DNA of 64,000 nt. It comes from Bacteroidaceae bacterium. GTDB taxonomy: Bacteria > Bacteroidota > Bacteroidia > Bacteroidales > Bacteroidaceae. A program made the translations under genes and the position numbers. Under the pieces are notes generated by a model. It was given only the letters and a program-made list of their open reading frames with translations. It did no database searches and had not been told where the DNA came from. This document shows, piece by piece, positions 55,027-63,377 of this stretch; the first letter of the stretch is position 1, and the number at the start of each line of letters is the position of its first letter. The stretch is from positions 62,001 to 126,000 of the forward strand of contig JAFYNL010000024.1 in the NCBI GenBank assembly GCA_017548075.1, read 5' to 3'.

Positions 55027-55635
55027 TTATTTCTTGTTCCATTGCCGTTTTACCATCTTCGGCATGTCGCTGTAGTTGATGCCGACCATCAGGGTCATCG
55101 TTTTCTGAAGTGTAGCGAAGCAGATGAACATGATGATGGGGCCAAATACGTAGTCGTACCACTGACCCAGATTGTTGGTTACGAGATATGATATCATCAA
55201 TATGCTTATTACAAGTTCCAGCCATGCTGTTACTGCGCCTGGTGTATAGAAATGCTTCATCCGGAACAAGCGGATGCCCAAAGTATGGACAACTCCTTCT
55301 ATAATACCGAAGGTGGCTACAACCATTGTTACCAGAGGCACATCATGATAGATGAACGGCACAATGCTCAGCAGGAGCAACAGGATTCCTGCAGGTATGC
55401 GACTGGCACGCTTGGTCTCTTCATCAACTTCTATGCCTATCAATCCTGATATGAGATTGATAAAACCACCTGGATAATGTCCTTCTTCCCACTCGTGAAG
55501 GATGAACAGAAATGCGTCTATCACTACCAGTTTCTGTACGAAGGACAATTCATCCATCATCGCCGTACAAACGATAAACGACATTGCCAGTACTGTGTAA
55601 ATCTCCAAAGCGTAATGCTTGATAAATGTTGCCAT
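55027..55635 (-). CDS. HXXEE domain membrane protein
   Basis: The 202-residue protein (ATG at 55635, MATFIKHYALEIYTVLAMSF) has five or so membrane helices and the family motif HEWEEGHYPGGFINLISGLIG near residue 47. The conserved His and Glu residues in a membrane setting suggest a metal site or enzyme, but the function is not known. Cotranscribed with the DUF1349 lipoprotein. Confidence 0.87.
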   Translation of the reverse strand: MATFIKHYALEIYTVLAMSFIVCTAMMDELSFVQKLVVIDAFLFILHEWEEGHYPGGFINLISGLIGIEVDEETKRASRIPAGILLLLLSIVPFIYHDVPLVTMVVATFGIIEGVVHTLGIRLFRMKHFYTPGAVTAWLELVISILMISYLVTNNLGQWYDYVFGPIIMFICFATLQKTMTLMVGINYSDMPKMVKRQWNKK

Positions 55636-55664
55636 AGTTATATTGTATTGTTTCTTTGAAGGTA

Positions 55665-55672
55665 CAAAGTTA
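55665..55672 (-). promoter_or_regulatory. HXXEE operon -7 element
   Basis: The minus strand reads TAACTTTG, about 30 nt before the ATG at 55635. Confidence 0.6.
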
Positions 55673-55739
55673 CAGTTTTTTTCCGAACTTCTCAAATCCT
55701 GCCCGATATTCTGTCTTTTCCGATGTCGTTTTGTGTCCG

Positions 55740-55747
55740 TACCTTTG
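55740..55747 (+). promoter_or_regulatory. -7 element of the 67-aa ORF
   Basis: TACCTTTG followed by C, 16 nt before the ATG at 55764. Confidence 0.6.
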
Positions 55748-55763
55748 CAGAAAACTTAGAAAT

Positions 55764-55967
55764 ATGAACTATATAGCTCGACTTCTACAGCTTATTAAGG
55801 CTTTTCGAGCTGAGACAAGGACGGATGCCATTACGCCTGACTCCTTCGGTGCTATTCTGGAAAGAATGGTGAATTTGCAAAGACAAGATGGCTATGTTAT
55901 CTATTCTGACCATTATGAAATAGAATATGCTTTCTTTAGAGAATGGATACTTGCCAGCAATGACTAA
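55764..55967 (+). CDS. 67-residue protein of unknown function
   Basis: The 67-residue frame (MNYIARLLQLIKAFRAETR ... REWILASND) starts 16 nt after a consensus -7 box and carries a TDAITPDSFGAILERMVNLQ stretch. It is probably helical and mildly basic at the start. No family is recognised. The gap to the next gene (55968-56040) holds no clear terminator. Confidence 0.65.
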   Translation: MNYIARLLQLIKAFRAETRTDAITPDSFGAILERMVNLQRQDGYVIYSDHYEIEYAFFREWILASND

Positions 55968-56040
55968 TTGAAGAAAGAAAAGAATTGTTTCCTGTCTTTT
56001 CAGTAGTTGGGCATAAGTTGAAGAGAAGAACCAATCTCGG

Positions 56041-58341
56041 TTATAGTGCGAAGTCGACGATGATGGGCAGGTGGTCGGAAGGATACCAGAAGTTGGAAAT
56101 CTTCTGAGGACTGCGTACTGGTTTTGTATAAGCGTCGTTGACGATGCCGGCTTTCTTGACGCGTTTGCGGAGCGGGGGAGTGAGGTACATGAAGTCGATG
56201 CGCGAACCGCCGCCAGTAGACGAGACAACGCTGCCGGGATAAAGCGTTTTGATGAGGTCTTCGTAAGGCGTCTGCTCGCGGATGAAGTCGTGTACGAGGA
56301 ACTTCGGAGAGTCCTCGGGCAGTTGGTATTTGCTGTTATCTACCCTTGAAACGGAGTTGAAGTCGCCCATCATGGCCCACAGTTCTTTCTCGGCTTTCGG
56401 GTGAGAGAGGATGGTCTGCTTGCAGATGTATTCCATCTCAGCTCGGCGGAACTTGTCGCCATCGAAGTTGGCTCGGCTCTCGTTGCGTTTGTCGGCAGGC
56501 ACCTTGAAACCGTATCCCTGCGGCCAAGTATGCAGAGTGACGAGATTGAGACGTTTCTTGCCAATCTTAACTTTGTACCACGAAGCGCCATGACACACGA
56601 TTGTATCGGCATTGCCGCTGATGAGTTTCTCGTTTTCCATTGGGTATTTCGAGGTAATTAACTGCGGATAGTTGTCGGGATGAGCGCTCAGATAGATATA
56701 TGTGTGACCGTATCTTGCTGCCAGACGCTTCCAACGGTCCAGACATTCCTGTTCCGTCTCTCGTTCCGAGTCTGCAGTTCCAGTCTTGTAGAGCTTTTGT
56801 GCTTCGCACCAGACACAGATGTCGGGCTGCTGCTCGGCTACCCACGAAGTGAAGCGCAGGTAGTCGTCCTGTTGCCCGTCCCACATTCCGTTTTGTATGT
56901 TCCAATAGAGCAGCCGCACATTACCAGTCTTCTCCATTGCCGCAGGGGCAGCGAAATCTATCTCTTTTAGCAGGAATGTGTGTTTTTTAGGCTGGTTCAA
57001 CTCATAGATGCGGTCAACGAGGAGGTCCATCTCTTGCTTGTAAGCCTCTCGGACTTCTGGTCGAACCATCTGCTCGTAAGTGCCGCGTTTGCTTGCCAGC
57101 CAAGCGTTGTCCTTGCTGAGCTCACGGAACTTCCGGGCTCCCTGCTCGCTGTTGTCATTAAGATGACCTGCAGGCATCATGAAGTCGTAGTTCACCCAAG
57201 CCCACTCACGGAACCTTCGCTCCACATCCCAACGCGTTTCGTTGAGCGCCATAACTGCCAAAGCCTGCTGATATTGAGGGGTGTGGCGATACTGGGAAAG
57301 GTTGATGCCATTGGAAAGAGCCGTGCTCGAGAGGGTGTCGATTATGGTGCCGTCGATGGATAACTCATATTGACCGACCTGGAGTCCCTTGACGGTCAGG
57401 TGCTCGTCGCTCAAGTCGTCGATGAACGAGGGAATGGTCTTCGTGACTTCTGCTGCTCCATGATTGAAGCCCCAGCCGTGAGCGATGGTGTCGAGAGGGA
57501 AGGGTAGGGACTCGGCAAGGCAGTCGAACTGCAAGGAACCTTCTGTCTGCTTCACTTTCGAGATGCGGCAGTTCTCGGCTTTCGTCGCTTTGCCTTTGGC
57601 GGCATCCAGTTCCATATCGGCCACTTTCTTGCCCTTCATGCCCTGAGCCTCCAAGAAGAGATAGGCCATAGCCATGTGTCCGTCGTTGTCCGGATGAATG
57701 CGATCGGAGCCGATAAGCGTGAAGTTCGGGTCGCTTTCCTGCATCTTCTTGTTTAGCGCAACCATTGGTGTGTTGAAGTCAAGGAACTCCCATCCGTTCC
57801 TCTTGGCAGCCTCTTTCTGCACAGAGATGACGCGTTGCATGTTATCATTCTTGTGAGCAAAGATGTCATTATTGAATGTGGAGGTCTGGTCGTAAGGTGA
57901 AGTGCCGATCATGACCAAGCGAACTCCCTTCAAGCTCTTCAGTTTCTCCTCGCAAAGAGCGAACTGCTGCTTGGCTTCTTCCAGTTTGCGACGAGCAAAA
58001 TCGGCAGAGTCGGCGCCGTTGTACTCGTAGTACCCGCTATCGTTCATGCCGAAGGTAAAGGTCAGGACAGACGGGTTCTTAGTCAGCACATCATCGTCGA
58101 AGCGAGCCAAGATGTCCTTTGCCGTATCGCCGCCTACTCCGCAATTGGCCATCCAAAGGCGTATCTTGGGGAAGTGTGTCATGTAGTAGAGCCAAATGTA
58201 GGAGTGATAGTGACCTCCATCGGTTATGCTATTGCCTACGAAAGTCACGCGGTCTCCCTTCTGAAAGGCTGCTACGCTTTGTGCCGTGATTGGAAGTAAG
58301 GAGCAAGATGCAAGGAGCAAGAGGAAGATGAGTCGTTTCAT
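56041..58341 (-). CDS. secreted SGNH hydrolase fused to EEP domain
   Basis: The protein (766 residues from the ATG at 58341) has a signal peptide (to about 20). Its N-terminal SGNH hydrolase has VGNSITDGGHYHSYIW, NCGVGGDT, FTFGMNDSGYY and DRIHPDNDGH. A helical linker follows (about 260-480), then an EEP domain: VRLLYWNIQNGMWDG near 490, DICVWCEAQK, LVTLHTWPQGYGF, MMGDFNSVSR and YPSDHLPIIVDFAL at the end. Two hydrolases in one exported chain suggest stepwise removal of an acyl group and a phosphodiester or phosphate; this is inference. Confidence 0.87.
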   Translation of the reverse strand: MKRLIFLLLLASCSLLPITAQSVAAFQKGDRVTFVGNSITDGGHYHSYIWLYYMTHFPKIRLWMANCGVGGDTAKDILARFDDDVLTKNPSVLTFTFGMNDSGYYEYNGADSADFARRKLEEAKQQFALCEEKLKSLKGVRLVMIGTSPYDQTSTFNNDIFAHKNDNMQRVISVQKEAAKRNGWEFLDFNTPMVALNKKMQESDPNFTLIGSDRIHPDNDGHMAMAYLFLEAQGMKGKKVADMELDAAKGKATKAENCRISKVKQTEGSLQFDCLAESLPFPLDTIAHGWGFNHGAAEVTKTIPSFIDDLSDEHLTVKGLQVGQYELSIDGTIIDTLSSTALSNGINLSQYRHTPQYQQALAVMALNETRWDVERRFREWAWVNYDFMMPAGHLNDNSEQGARKFRELSKDNAWLASKRGTYEQMVRPEVREAYKQEMDLLVDRIYELNQPKKHTFLLKEIDFAAPAAMEKTGNVRLLYWNIQNGMWDGQQDDYLRFTSWVAEQQPDICVWCEAQKLYKTGTADSERETEQECLDRWKRLAARYGHTYIYLSAHPDNYPQLITSKYPMENEKLISGNADTIVCHGASWYKVKIGKKRLNLVTLHTWPQGYGFKVPADKRNESRANFDGDKFRRAEMEYICKQTILSHPKAEKELWAMMGDFNSVSRVDNSKYQLPEDSPKFLVHDFIREQTPYEDLIKTLYPGSVVSSTGGGSRIDFMYLTPPLRKRVKKAGIVNDAYTKPVRSPQKISNFWYPSDHLPIIVDFAL

Positions 58342-58364
58342 GTCTGTTCTCATTAAGTATGCCG

Positions 58365-58372
58365 CAAAGTTA
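58365..58372 (-). promoter_or_regulatory. SGNH-EEP gene -7 element
   Basis: The minus strand reads TAACTTTG followed by C, about 24 nt before the ATG at 58341. Confidence 0.6.
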
Positions 58373-58416
58373 CAAATTATTTCGCGAAAACCTATAAATA
58401 ATAATAAGGAAAAGCG

Positions 58417-58424
58417 TACCTTTG
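58417..58424 (+). promoter_or_regulatory. -7 element of the DUF6249-sigma operon
   Basis: TACCTTTG followed by C, giving a leader of about 110 nt before the DUF6249 gene. Confidence 0.6.
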
Positions 58425-58537
58425 CAAATAAATTGCATTACCTATGTCACCTTTTGCCTCTTTGACTTGTTATATTTGTGACCAAGGTCGAAGAGAAACA
58501 AAAGAAAGATAAGTTAAACAATTAAAACAAAAAGATT

Positions 58538-58996
58538 ATGGATTCTGATGCTATTGTAGGTTTGGTCTCTATTGTTGCCTGTGGATGTATACTTCCTATC
58601 ATAATGGGATGGTTGGGCACTCGTCGAAAGATGAACGAGACCGAGACGCGTAAGCAGATTGTCCTTGCTGCAATTGAGAAGAACAAAGAAACTGATGTGG
58701 AGGACCTGCTCAAGAAGATGGCTCCCCAAAAGAAGTTGCTGAAGGAGAAACTATTGTTGAAACTGTTGTGGGGCTGCATTATCTCTTTCCTCGGCCTTAG
58801 TCTGTTTGGCTGTGGCTTATGGAAAGATATTGTTGGAGGATCAAGTCCAGATACGATTCACTTCCTTTATTTCTTAGGTTTTGCACTGTTTGGAATTGGC
58901 CTCGCCCTCGTTATCTATTACTTTGTAGGCAAGAGGATGCTCGCCAAGGAGATTGAGGCTGAGGAAAAGAAACTGACGGCTGAGGCAAATCTGTGA
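58538..58996 (+). CDS. DUF6249 membrane protein
   Basis: The 152-residue protein has an N-terminal membrane helix (about 5-27), a charged, partly coiled middle (RRKMNETETRKQIVLAAIEKNKETD), two more helices (about 80-130) and a charged tail. This matches DUF6249. Its stop overlaps the GTG start of the sigma factor gene (GTGA), so it is translationally coupled to it. Confidence 0.8.
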   Translation: MDSDAIVGLVSIVACGCILPIIMGWLGTRRKMNETETRKQIVLAAIEKNKETDVEDLLKKMAPQKKLLKEKLLLKLLWGCIISFLGLSLFGCGLWKDIVGGSSPDTIHFLYFLGFALFGIGLALVIYYFVGKRMLAKEIEAEEKKLTAEANL

Positions 58997-59469
58997 ATCG
59001 AGAGACTTTCATAAGCTGTGTTGAGCGTGAGCAGGAAGCACTCAGAGGCTTCTTGCTCGCACTCTGCTGTGGTAGGAAGGACGAGGCTGACGACCTCGCT
59101 CAGGACGCTTTGGTGAAGGCTTATCTGTCCTGTGCAGGCTATCAGGACAAGGGAAAGTTCCGCTCTTGGCTCTTCAAGATTGCCTACAACACTTTCCTCA
59201 ACCACAAAGCAAGCCAGAAGGTCACTCAAAGTATCGACGAAGCAAGGACACTTGCCAGCAGTTCTTCTGCTGATTTCGGCTTCGAGCATCAGGACCTCTA
59301 CCTCGCTCTTGGCACACTTCCGCCAAAGGAACGCTCTGCCATCACCCTTTTCTATCTCAACGGTCACAATATCAAGGAGATAGCTACGATTACCGAAACC
59401 TCGGAAGATGCCGTGAAGAAACAACTTTCTCGAGGCAGGGACAAACTAAAAGAAAGGCTGAAACTATGA
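58993..59469 (+). CDS. ECF-family RNA polymerase sigma factor
   Basis: The 158-residue protein has sigma region 2 (ADDLAQDALVKAYLSCAGYQDKGKFRSWLFKIAYNTFLNH, about 37-76) and region 4 (LGTLPPKERSAITLFYLNGHNIKEIATITETSEDAVKKQLSRGRDKLKERL). Start is GTG at 58993, sharing GTGA with the preceding stop. With membrane proteins on either side it probably responds to an envelope signal. Confidence 0.9.
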   Translation: MNRETFISCVEREQEALRGFLLALCCGRKDEADDLAQDALVKAYLSCAGYQDKGKFRSWLFKIAYNTFLNHKASQKVTQSIDEARTLASSSSADFGFEHQDLYLALGTLPPKERSAITLFYLNGHNIKEIATITETSEDAVKKQLSRGRDKLKERLKL

Positions 59470-59885
59470 CAAAAGATAAAGAACTGGAGGACCTTTTCCT
59501 CGCTCAGAAGCCGCATTTCGACGATAGTGCCGAGTTTATGGAAAAGCTGACGAAGCGACTCGAGGCAGTTGAGTTCGTCAAACAATATCAGGAGCGAACC
59601 CTTCGTCGCTACAAAATGGCGATGGTTGCAGTTTTTGTCGTGGGCATCATCAGCGGCGGAATCAGTACTTGGTGGCTGCTTTCCACGCCAGCCAACGAAC
59701 CTCTCTTCAACTTCAATGTGCAGACGAGTTTCTTGGTTTGGCTGGTTCAGAACTCTCGACTCCTTGCCGCCACGGGCCTCTCTCTGCTGATGACTCTGGG
59801 AGTTTGTGTCGTTATCAGTAACATCTTGGAAATCATGGATATGCGTCAAAGCATGGAGGAAAAGAGAGGTTGGCTGGTGATGTGA
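59466..59885 (+). CDS. membrane protein, possible anti-sigma factor
   Basis: The 139-residue protein overlaps the sigma gene by ATGA. It has a soluble N-terminal part (about 1-48, LEDLFLAQKPHFDDSAEFMEKLTKRLEAVEFV), then two membrane helices (about 50-73 and 97-118) and a short tail. The place after an ECF sigma gene and the cytoplasmic N-terminal helix suggest an anti-sigma role, but there is no recognised anti-sigma domain. Confidence 0.75.
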   Translation: MTKDKELEDLFLAQKPHFDDSAEFMEKLTKRLEAVEFVKQYQERTLRRYKMAMVAVFVVGIISGGISTWWLLSTPANEPLFNFNVQTSFLVWLVQNSRLLAATGLSLLMTLGVCVVISNILEIMDMRQSMEEKRGWLVM

Positions 59886-59886
59886 G

Positions 59887-59997
59887 AAAACGTAACACAG
59901 TTAAAATCCAAACGTAACGTGTTACGTTGGCAAAGTTAACGTGTTAAGTTGCCCAACTTAACGTGTTATGTTTGCAAACTTAACTGGGAGTGTTTAT
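59887..59997. repeat. 22-bp TAACNNGTTA array, copy I
   Basis: Cores at 59893-59903 (11 bp), 59915-59924, 59937-59946 and 59959-59968, then a terminal TAACTGGGAG unit at 59981, all 22 bp apart. It starts 2 nt after the stop of the anti-sigma-like gene and is followed by a hairpin terminator. Confidence 0.93.
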
Positions 59998-60001
59998 TTT
60001 T

Positions 60002-60036
60002 GAGGCGTTTCTTTTGTGGGAATGCCTCTTTTTTTG
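60002..60036 (+). terminator. terminator after the sigma operon
   Basis: GAGGC with TTTC extension pairs with GCCTC (60003-60029) and is followed by a run of T. It lies directly after array I and overlaps the dsbD promoter. Confidence 0.7.
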
Positions 60037-60044
60037 TAACTTTG
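60013..60044 (+). promoter_or_regulatory. promoter of the DsbD-like gene
   Basis: TTTG at 60013-60016, 20-nt spacer, TAACTTTG at 60037-60044 followed by C; leader about 20 nt. Confidence 0.75.
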
Positions 60045-60067
60045 CACTCCGAAATAAGACTGACCAG

Positions 60068-62110
60068 ATGAAACGCATCATTTCGCTCCTTACATTATTT
60101 ATATGTGCTCTGACTGCAGTCCAGGCACAGTTCGTAAATCCCGTCACCATCTCTGCAAGCCAGAAGAAGGTGGGCGACGATGCTCTCGAAATTGTCTTTC
60201 AGGGCAGCGTGGATGCGGGTTGGCATGTGTATGGAACGGACATTGCCGATGGCGGCCCTACTCGAGCAGAACTGACTCTCGAGAAGCAGAAAGGCCTGAA
60301 ACCCGATGGCAAACTGAAGGCTACGGGCAAGTTGCACAAGGCTATGGACGAGATGTTCGGCATGGAGGTCAGCTATATGGAAGGGACGGCCAGTTTCGTT
60401 CAGCGTTTCACCATTACGGAACCCGAGTACGAAGTGGCTGGCTACCTGACCTACGGAGCCTGCAACGACGAGAATTGCATGCCTCCAACCAATGTGGAGT
60501 TCAGTTTCAAAGGCGAAGGCAAACCTCAAACAGCTGAGCCAGAGAAGGCCGTTGAAGAGCCTAAAGAAGAGGAGACAGCAGCCGTCGTGGAGGATACAAT
60601 CCCAGCTGAGGAGCTTGTCTTGGAAGACACATTGGCTCTCGCAGAGAATGATCTTTGGGCCCCAGTTGTGGATGAACTCAAGGCTTTCGAGGCTGGGACA
60701 CAAACAAAGGACAGAAGCCTTTGGGGCATCTTCTTGCTTGGCGTGCTTGGAGGACTCATCGCTCTGCTCACTCCTTGCGTTTGGCCCATCATTCCTATGA
60801 CGGTCAGCTTCTTCCTGAAGCGAACTGACGACAAGAAGAAGGGCATTCGCGATGCCATTACCTACGGCATCAGCATCGTCGTCATCTACGTTCTGTTGGG
60901 ACTTCTCGTAACGCTCATCTTCGGAGCCAGCGCCCTGAATGCACTCAGCACGAACGCCATCTTCAATATCTTCTTCTGCTTGATGCTCCTCGTCTTTGGC
61001 GCAAGTTTCCTTGGAGGCTTCGATATATCGCTTCCAAGCAGCTGGACAAATGCCGTGGATAAGAAGTCGAGCAGCACGACGGGCCTTTTGAGCATCTTCC
61101 TCATGGCGTTCACTTTGAGTTTGGTCAGCTTCTCTTGCACAGGTCCGATTATCGGCTTCCTGCTTGTCGAGGTCAGCACAACTGGCTCAATCCTTGCGCC
61201 AACCATTGGAATGTTGGGCTTTGCGTTGGCTCTCGCTCTGCCTTTTACCATCTTTGCTATGTTCCCAGCTTGGCTCAAGAGCATGCCCAAGAGCGGCAAC
61301 TGGATGAACTGCATCAAGGTTTGTCTCGGCCTTTTGGAGATTGCGTTTGCCTTGAAGTTCTTCAGCGTGGCCGACCTCGCTTACGGCTGGCACTTGATGG
61401 ATAGGGAAGTCTTCCTCTGTCTGTGGATTGTCATCTTTGCTCTCATGGGTGCTTACCTCATTGGTTGGATACGCTTCCCACACGACGAAGACGAATACGA
61501 CGAGATGGGCGAGGTCATCCAACGTCCGCGAACCAGTGTGATTCGTTTCTTCATGGCGCTTGCCTCCTTTGCCTTTGCTCTCTATATGGTGCCTGGACTT
61601 TGGGGCGCTCCCTGTAAGGCGGTTAGTGCTTTCGCACCTCCAATGAGCACTCAGGACTTCCGTCTCGGAGATTCGTCGGTAGAGGCTCGCTTCAACGACT
61701 ACGACGAGGGAATGGCTTACGCCAAGGCTCACGGAATGCCGGTTATGATTGACTTTACCGGTTATGGCTGTGTCAATTGTCGAAAGATGGAGGCAGCCGT
61801 TTGGACAGATCCGCAAGTGGCCGATCTCATGAAAGAGAAATATGTCCTCATCACCCTTTATGTCGATGAGAAAACGCCTCTTCCAGAGAAGCTTATAGTA
61901 AAGGAAAACGGTCAGGATGTAACGCTTCGAACCGTTGGTGACCATTGGAGCTACCTGCAAAGAAGCAAGTTTGGAGCCAATGCTCAGCCATTCTATGTCT
62001 TGATTGACAATGAAGGCCATCCTCTCACGGGTTCTTACTCTTATAATGAGGACATTTCAGCCTATCGCAGTTTCCTCGAAAAAGGACTGAAACAATACAG
62101 TCAAAAATAG
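60068..62110 (+). CDS. thiol:disulfide interchange protein, DsbD-like
   Basis: The 680-residue protein (ATG at 60068, after the promoter at 60037) carries electrons from the cytoplasm to periplasmic proteins. A signal peptide (to about 20) is followed by an N-terminal DsbD domain with a Cys pair in TYGACNDENCMPP. Next come an acidic linker (about 150-195), eight or so membrane helices containing LLTPCVWPIIPM and SFSCTGPIIG, and a C-terminal thioredoxin domain with GYGCVNCRKME near residue 570. The order is that of DsbD. The upstream in-frame ATG at 59990 precedes the promoter and is rejected. Confidence 0.92.
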   Translation: MKRIISLLTLFICALTAVQAQFVNPVTISASQKKVGDDALEIVFQGSVDAGWHVYGTDIADGGPTRAELTLEKQKGLKPDGKLKATGKLHKAMDEMFGMEVSYMEGTASFVQRFTITEPEYEVAGYLTYGACNDENCMPPTNVEFSFKGEGKPQTAEPEKAVEEPKEEETAAVVEDTIPAEELVLEDTLALAENDLWAPVVDELKAFEAGTQTKDRSLWGIFLLGVLGGLIALLTPCVWPIIPMTVSFFLKRTDDKKKGIRDAITYGISIVVIYVLLGLLVTLIFGASALNALSTNAIFNIFFCLMLLVFGASFLGGFDISLPSSWTNAVDKKSSSTTGLLSIFLMAFTLSLVSFSCTGPIIGFLLVEVSTTGSILAPTIGMLGFALALALPFTIFAMFPAWLKSMPKSGNWMNCIKVCLGLLEIAFALKFFSVADLAYGWHLMDREVFLCLWIVIFALMGAYLIGWIRFPHDEDEYDEMGEVIQRPRTSVIRFFMALASFAFALYMVPGLWGAPCKAVSAFAPPMSTQDFRLGDSSVEARFNDYDEGMAYAKAHGMPVMIDFTGYGCVNCRKMEAAVWTDPQVADLMKEKYVLITLYVDEKTPLPEKLIVKENGQDVTLRTVGDHWSYLQRSKFGANAQPFYVLIDNEGHPLTGSYSYNEDISAYRSFLEKGLKQYSQK

Positions 62111-62362
62111 GCTCGAAAGACATCTGTTTTGTCCTTTTCATTTTATGCAGTTTTAAGGCATAAATTGTCCTAATGGCCTCTTAAAACTGTTAAATTATCT
62201 TAAAAGTTACATTTTTCACCTTGTTTGGGTGCTTTTTGAAGAAGCGAGCGATTGTCGTTTCAATAAAAAGTCGTACCTTTGCACCCCGAATGGCCCTAAT
62301 GGGCTCGTTCCTATACATTATAGATAATAATACATAATATATAAATATAAAACAATAAAACA
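62111..62362. other. gap and leader upstream of rpsL
   Basis: The gap holds the rpsL promoter (62274-62281) and an 80-nt leader with a small GGCCC/GGGCT stem-loop at 62291-62304. The first 160 bp after the DsbD gene contain no clear gene or terminator. Confidence 0.5.
62274..62281 (+). promoter_or_regulatory. rpsL operon -7 element
   Basis: TACCTTTG followed by C, 81 nt before the rpsL start. Confidence 0.65.
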
Positions 62363-62737
62363 ATGCCTACAATTCAACAATTGGTCAGAAAAGGCCGTAC
62401 GGTGTTGGTAGACAAGAGCAAGAGCCCCGCTCTGGACAACTGTCCGCAGAGGCGTGGCGTCTGTGTTCGCGTCTATACCACAACACCTAAAAAGCCTAAT
62501 TCAGCGATGCGCAAGGTCGCACGCGTGCGTTTAACAAACTCAAAAGAAGTGAACAGCTACATTCCTGGAGAAGGACACAACTTGCAGGAGCACAGCATCG
62601 TGCTGGTTCGTGGCGGTCGTGTAAAGGACCTTCCAGGTGTACGTTATCACATCGTTCGCGGTACGCTTGATACCGCTGGTGTAGCAAACAGAACCCAGCG
62701 TCGTTCTAAGTACGGAGCAAAGCGTCCCAAGAAGTAA
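62363..62737 (+). CDS. rpsL: 30S ribosomal protein S12
   Basis: The 124-residue S12 begins [15 protein letters not shown] and has [19 protein letters not shown] and [19 protein letters not shown]. The residues at the streptomycin-resistance sites are the wild-type Lys (TPKKPNS, RVKDLPG). It is the first gene of the rpsL-rpsG-fusA operon. Confidence 0.98.
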   Translation: MPTIQQLVRKGRTVLVDKSKSPALDNCPQRRGVCVRVYTTTPKKPNSAMRKVARVRLTNSKEVNSYIPGEGHNLQEHSIVLVRGGRVKDLPGVRYHIVRGTLDTAGVANRTQRRSKYGAKRPKK

Positions 62738-62837
62738 TCATTAACCCCGTTTTGGCTTGTAAAGAAGGTTGAGTAAATGTTCCGGAGGGAACGTTGAAGA
62801 CCACGAAAGACAACCCCGAACAAAAACAAACAAAACA

Positions 62838-63314
62838 ATGCGTAAAGCAAAACCAAAGAAAAGAATCATCCTTCCCGATCCCGTATTCGGTGATGTGAAG
62901 GTATCTAAGTTCGTCAACCACTTGATGTTTGACGGCAAGAAGAGCATTTCTTACGAGATTTTCTACAATGCTCTTGAGATCGTAAAGACTAAGATGGCAA
63001 GCGAGGAGAAGGACTCCCTCACCATTTGGAAGGAAGCCCTCGACAAGATCACTCCTCAGGTGGAGGTAAAGAGCCGCCGTATCGGTGGTGCCACTTTCCA
63101 GGTTCCTACTGAGATTCGTCCTGACCGCAAAGAGAGCATCTGCATGAAGAACATGATTCAGTTCGCTCGCAAGCGTGGTGGTAAGACAATGGCCGACAAA
63201 CTCGCAGCCGAAATCATGGACGCCTACAATGAGCAGGGCGGCGCATTCAAGCGCAAAGAAGATATGCACCGTATGGCCGAAGCTAACCGTGCATTCGCTC
63301 ACTTCCGTTTCTAA
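62838..63314 (+). CDS. rpsG: 30S ribosomal protein S7
   Basis: The 158-residue S7 (ATG at 62838, [19 protein letters not shown]) has [21 protein letters not shown] and [19 protein letters not shown]. The C-terminus ([11 protein letters not shown]) and the length are normal for Bacteroidales. An in-frame ATG at 62769 would add 23 unlikely residues. Confidence 0.97.
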   Translation: MRKAKPKKRIILPDPVFGDVKVSKFVNHLMFDGKKSISYEIFYNALEIVKTKMASEEKDSLTIWKEALDKITPQVEVKSRRIGGATFQVPTEIRPDRKESICMKNMIQFARKRGGKTMADKLAAEIMDAYNEQGGAFKRKEDMHRMAEANRAFAHFRF

Positions 63315-63377
63315 TAACTAAATGACTATTTAACTTCAAACGATTAGTTTTCATTTAGATTATTTAGATTAACAAGA

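Noticed and set aside
55010..55225. N-terminal extension of the DUF1349 lipoprotein
   Set aside because: It overlaps the HXXEE gene and would bury the lipoprotein signal sequence that starts at 55009.
6219..59997. The 22-bp arrays as CRISPR arrays
   Set aside because: There are no unique spacers; the units follow each other directly with a 22-bp period, each array has only two to four cores, and no cas genes are present.
59990..60067. N-terminal extension of the DsbD-like protein
   Set aside because: The extension covers a terminator and a strong promoter; the ATG at 60068 begins a proper signal peptide.
62282..62362. rpsL leader stem-loop as an autoregulatory site
   Set aside because: The stem is only about 5 bp with a 4-nt loop and shows no likeness to the S7-binding site of 16S rRNA that I can support.
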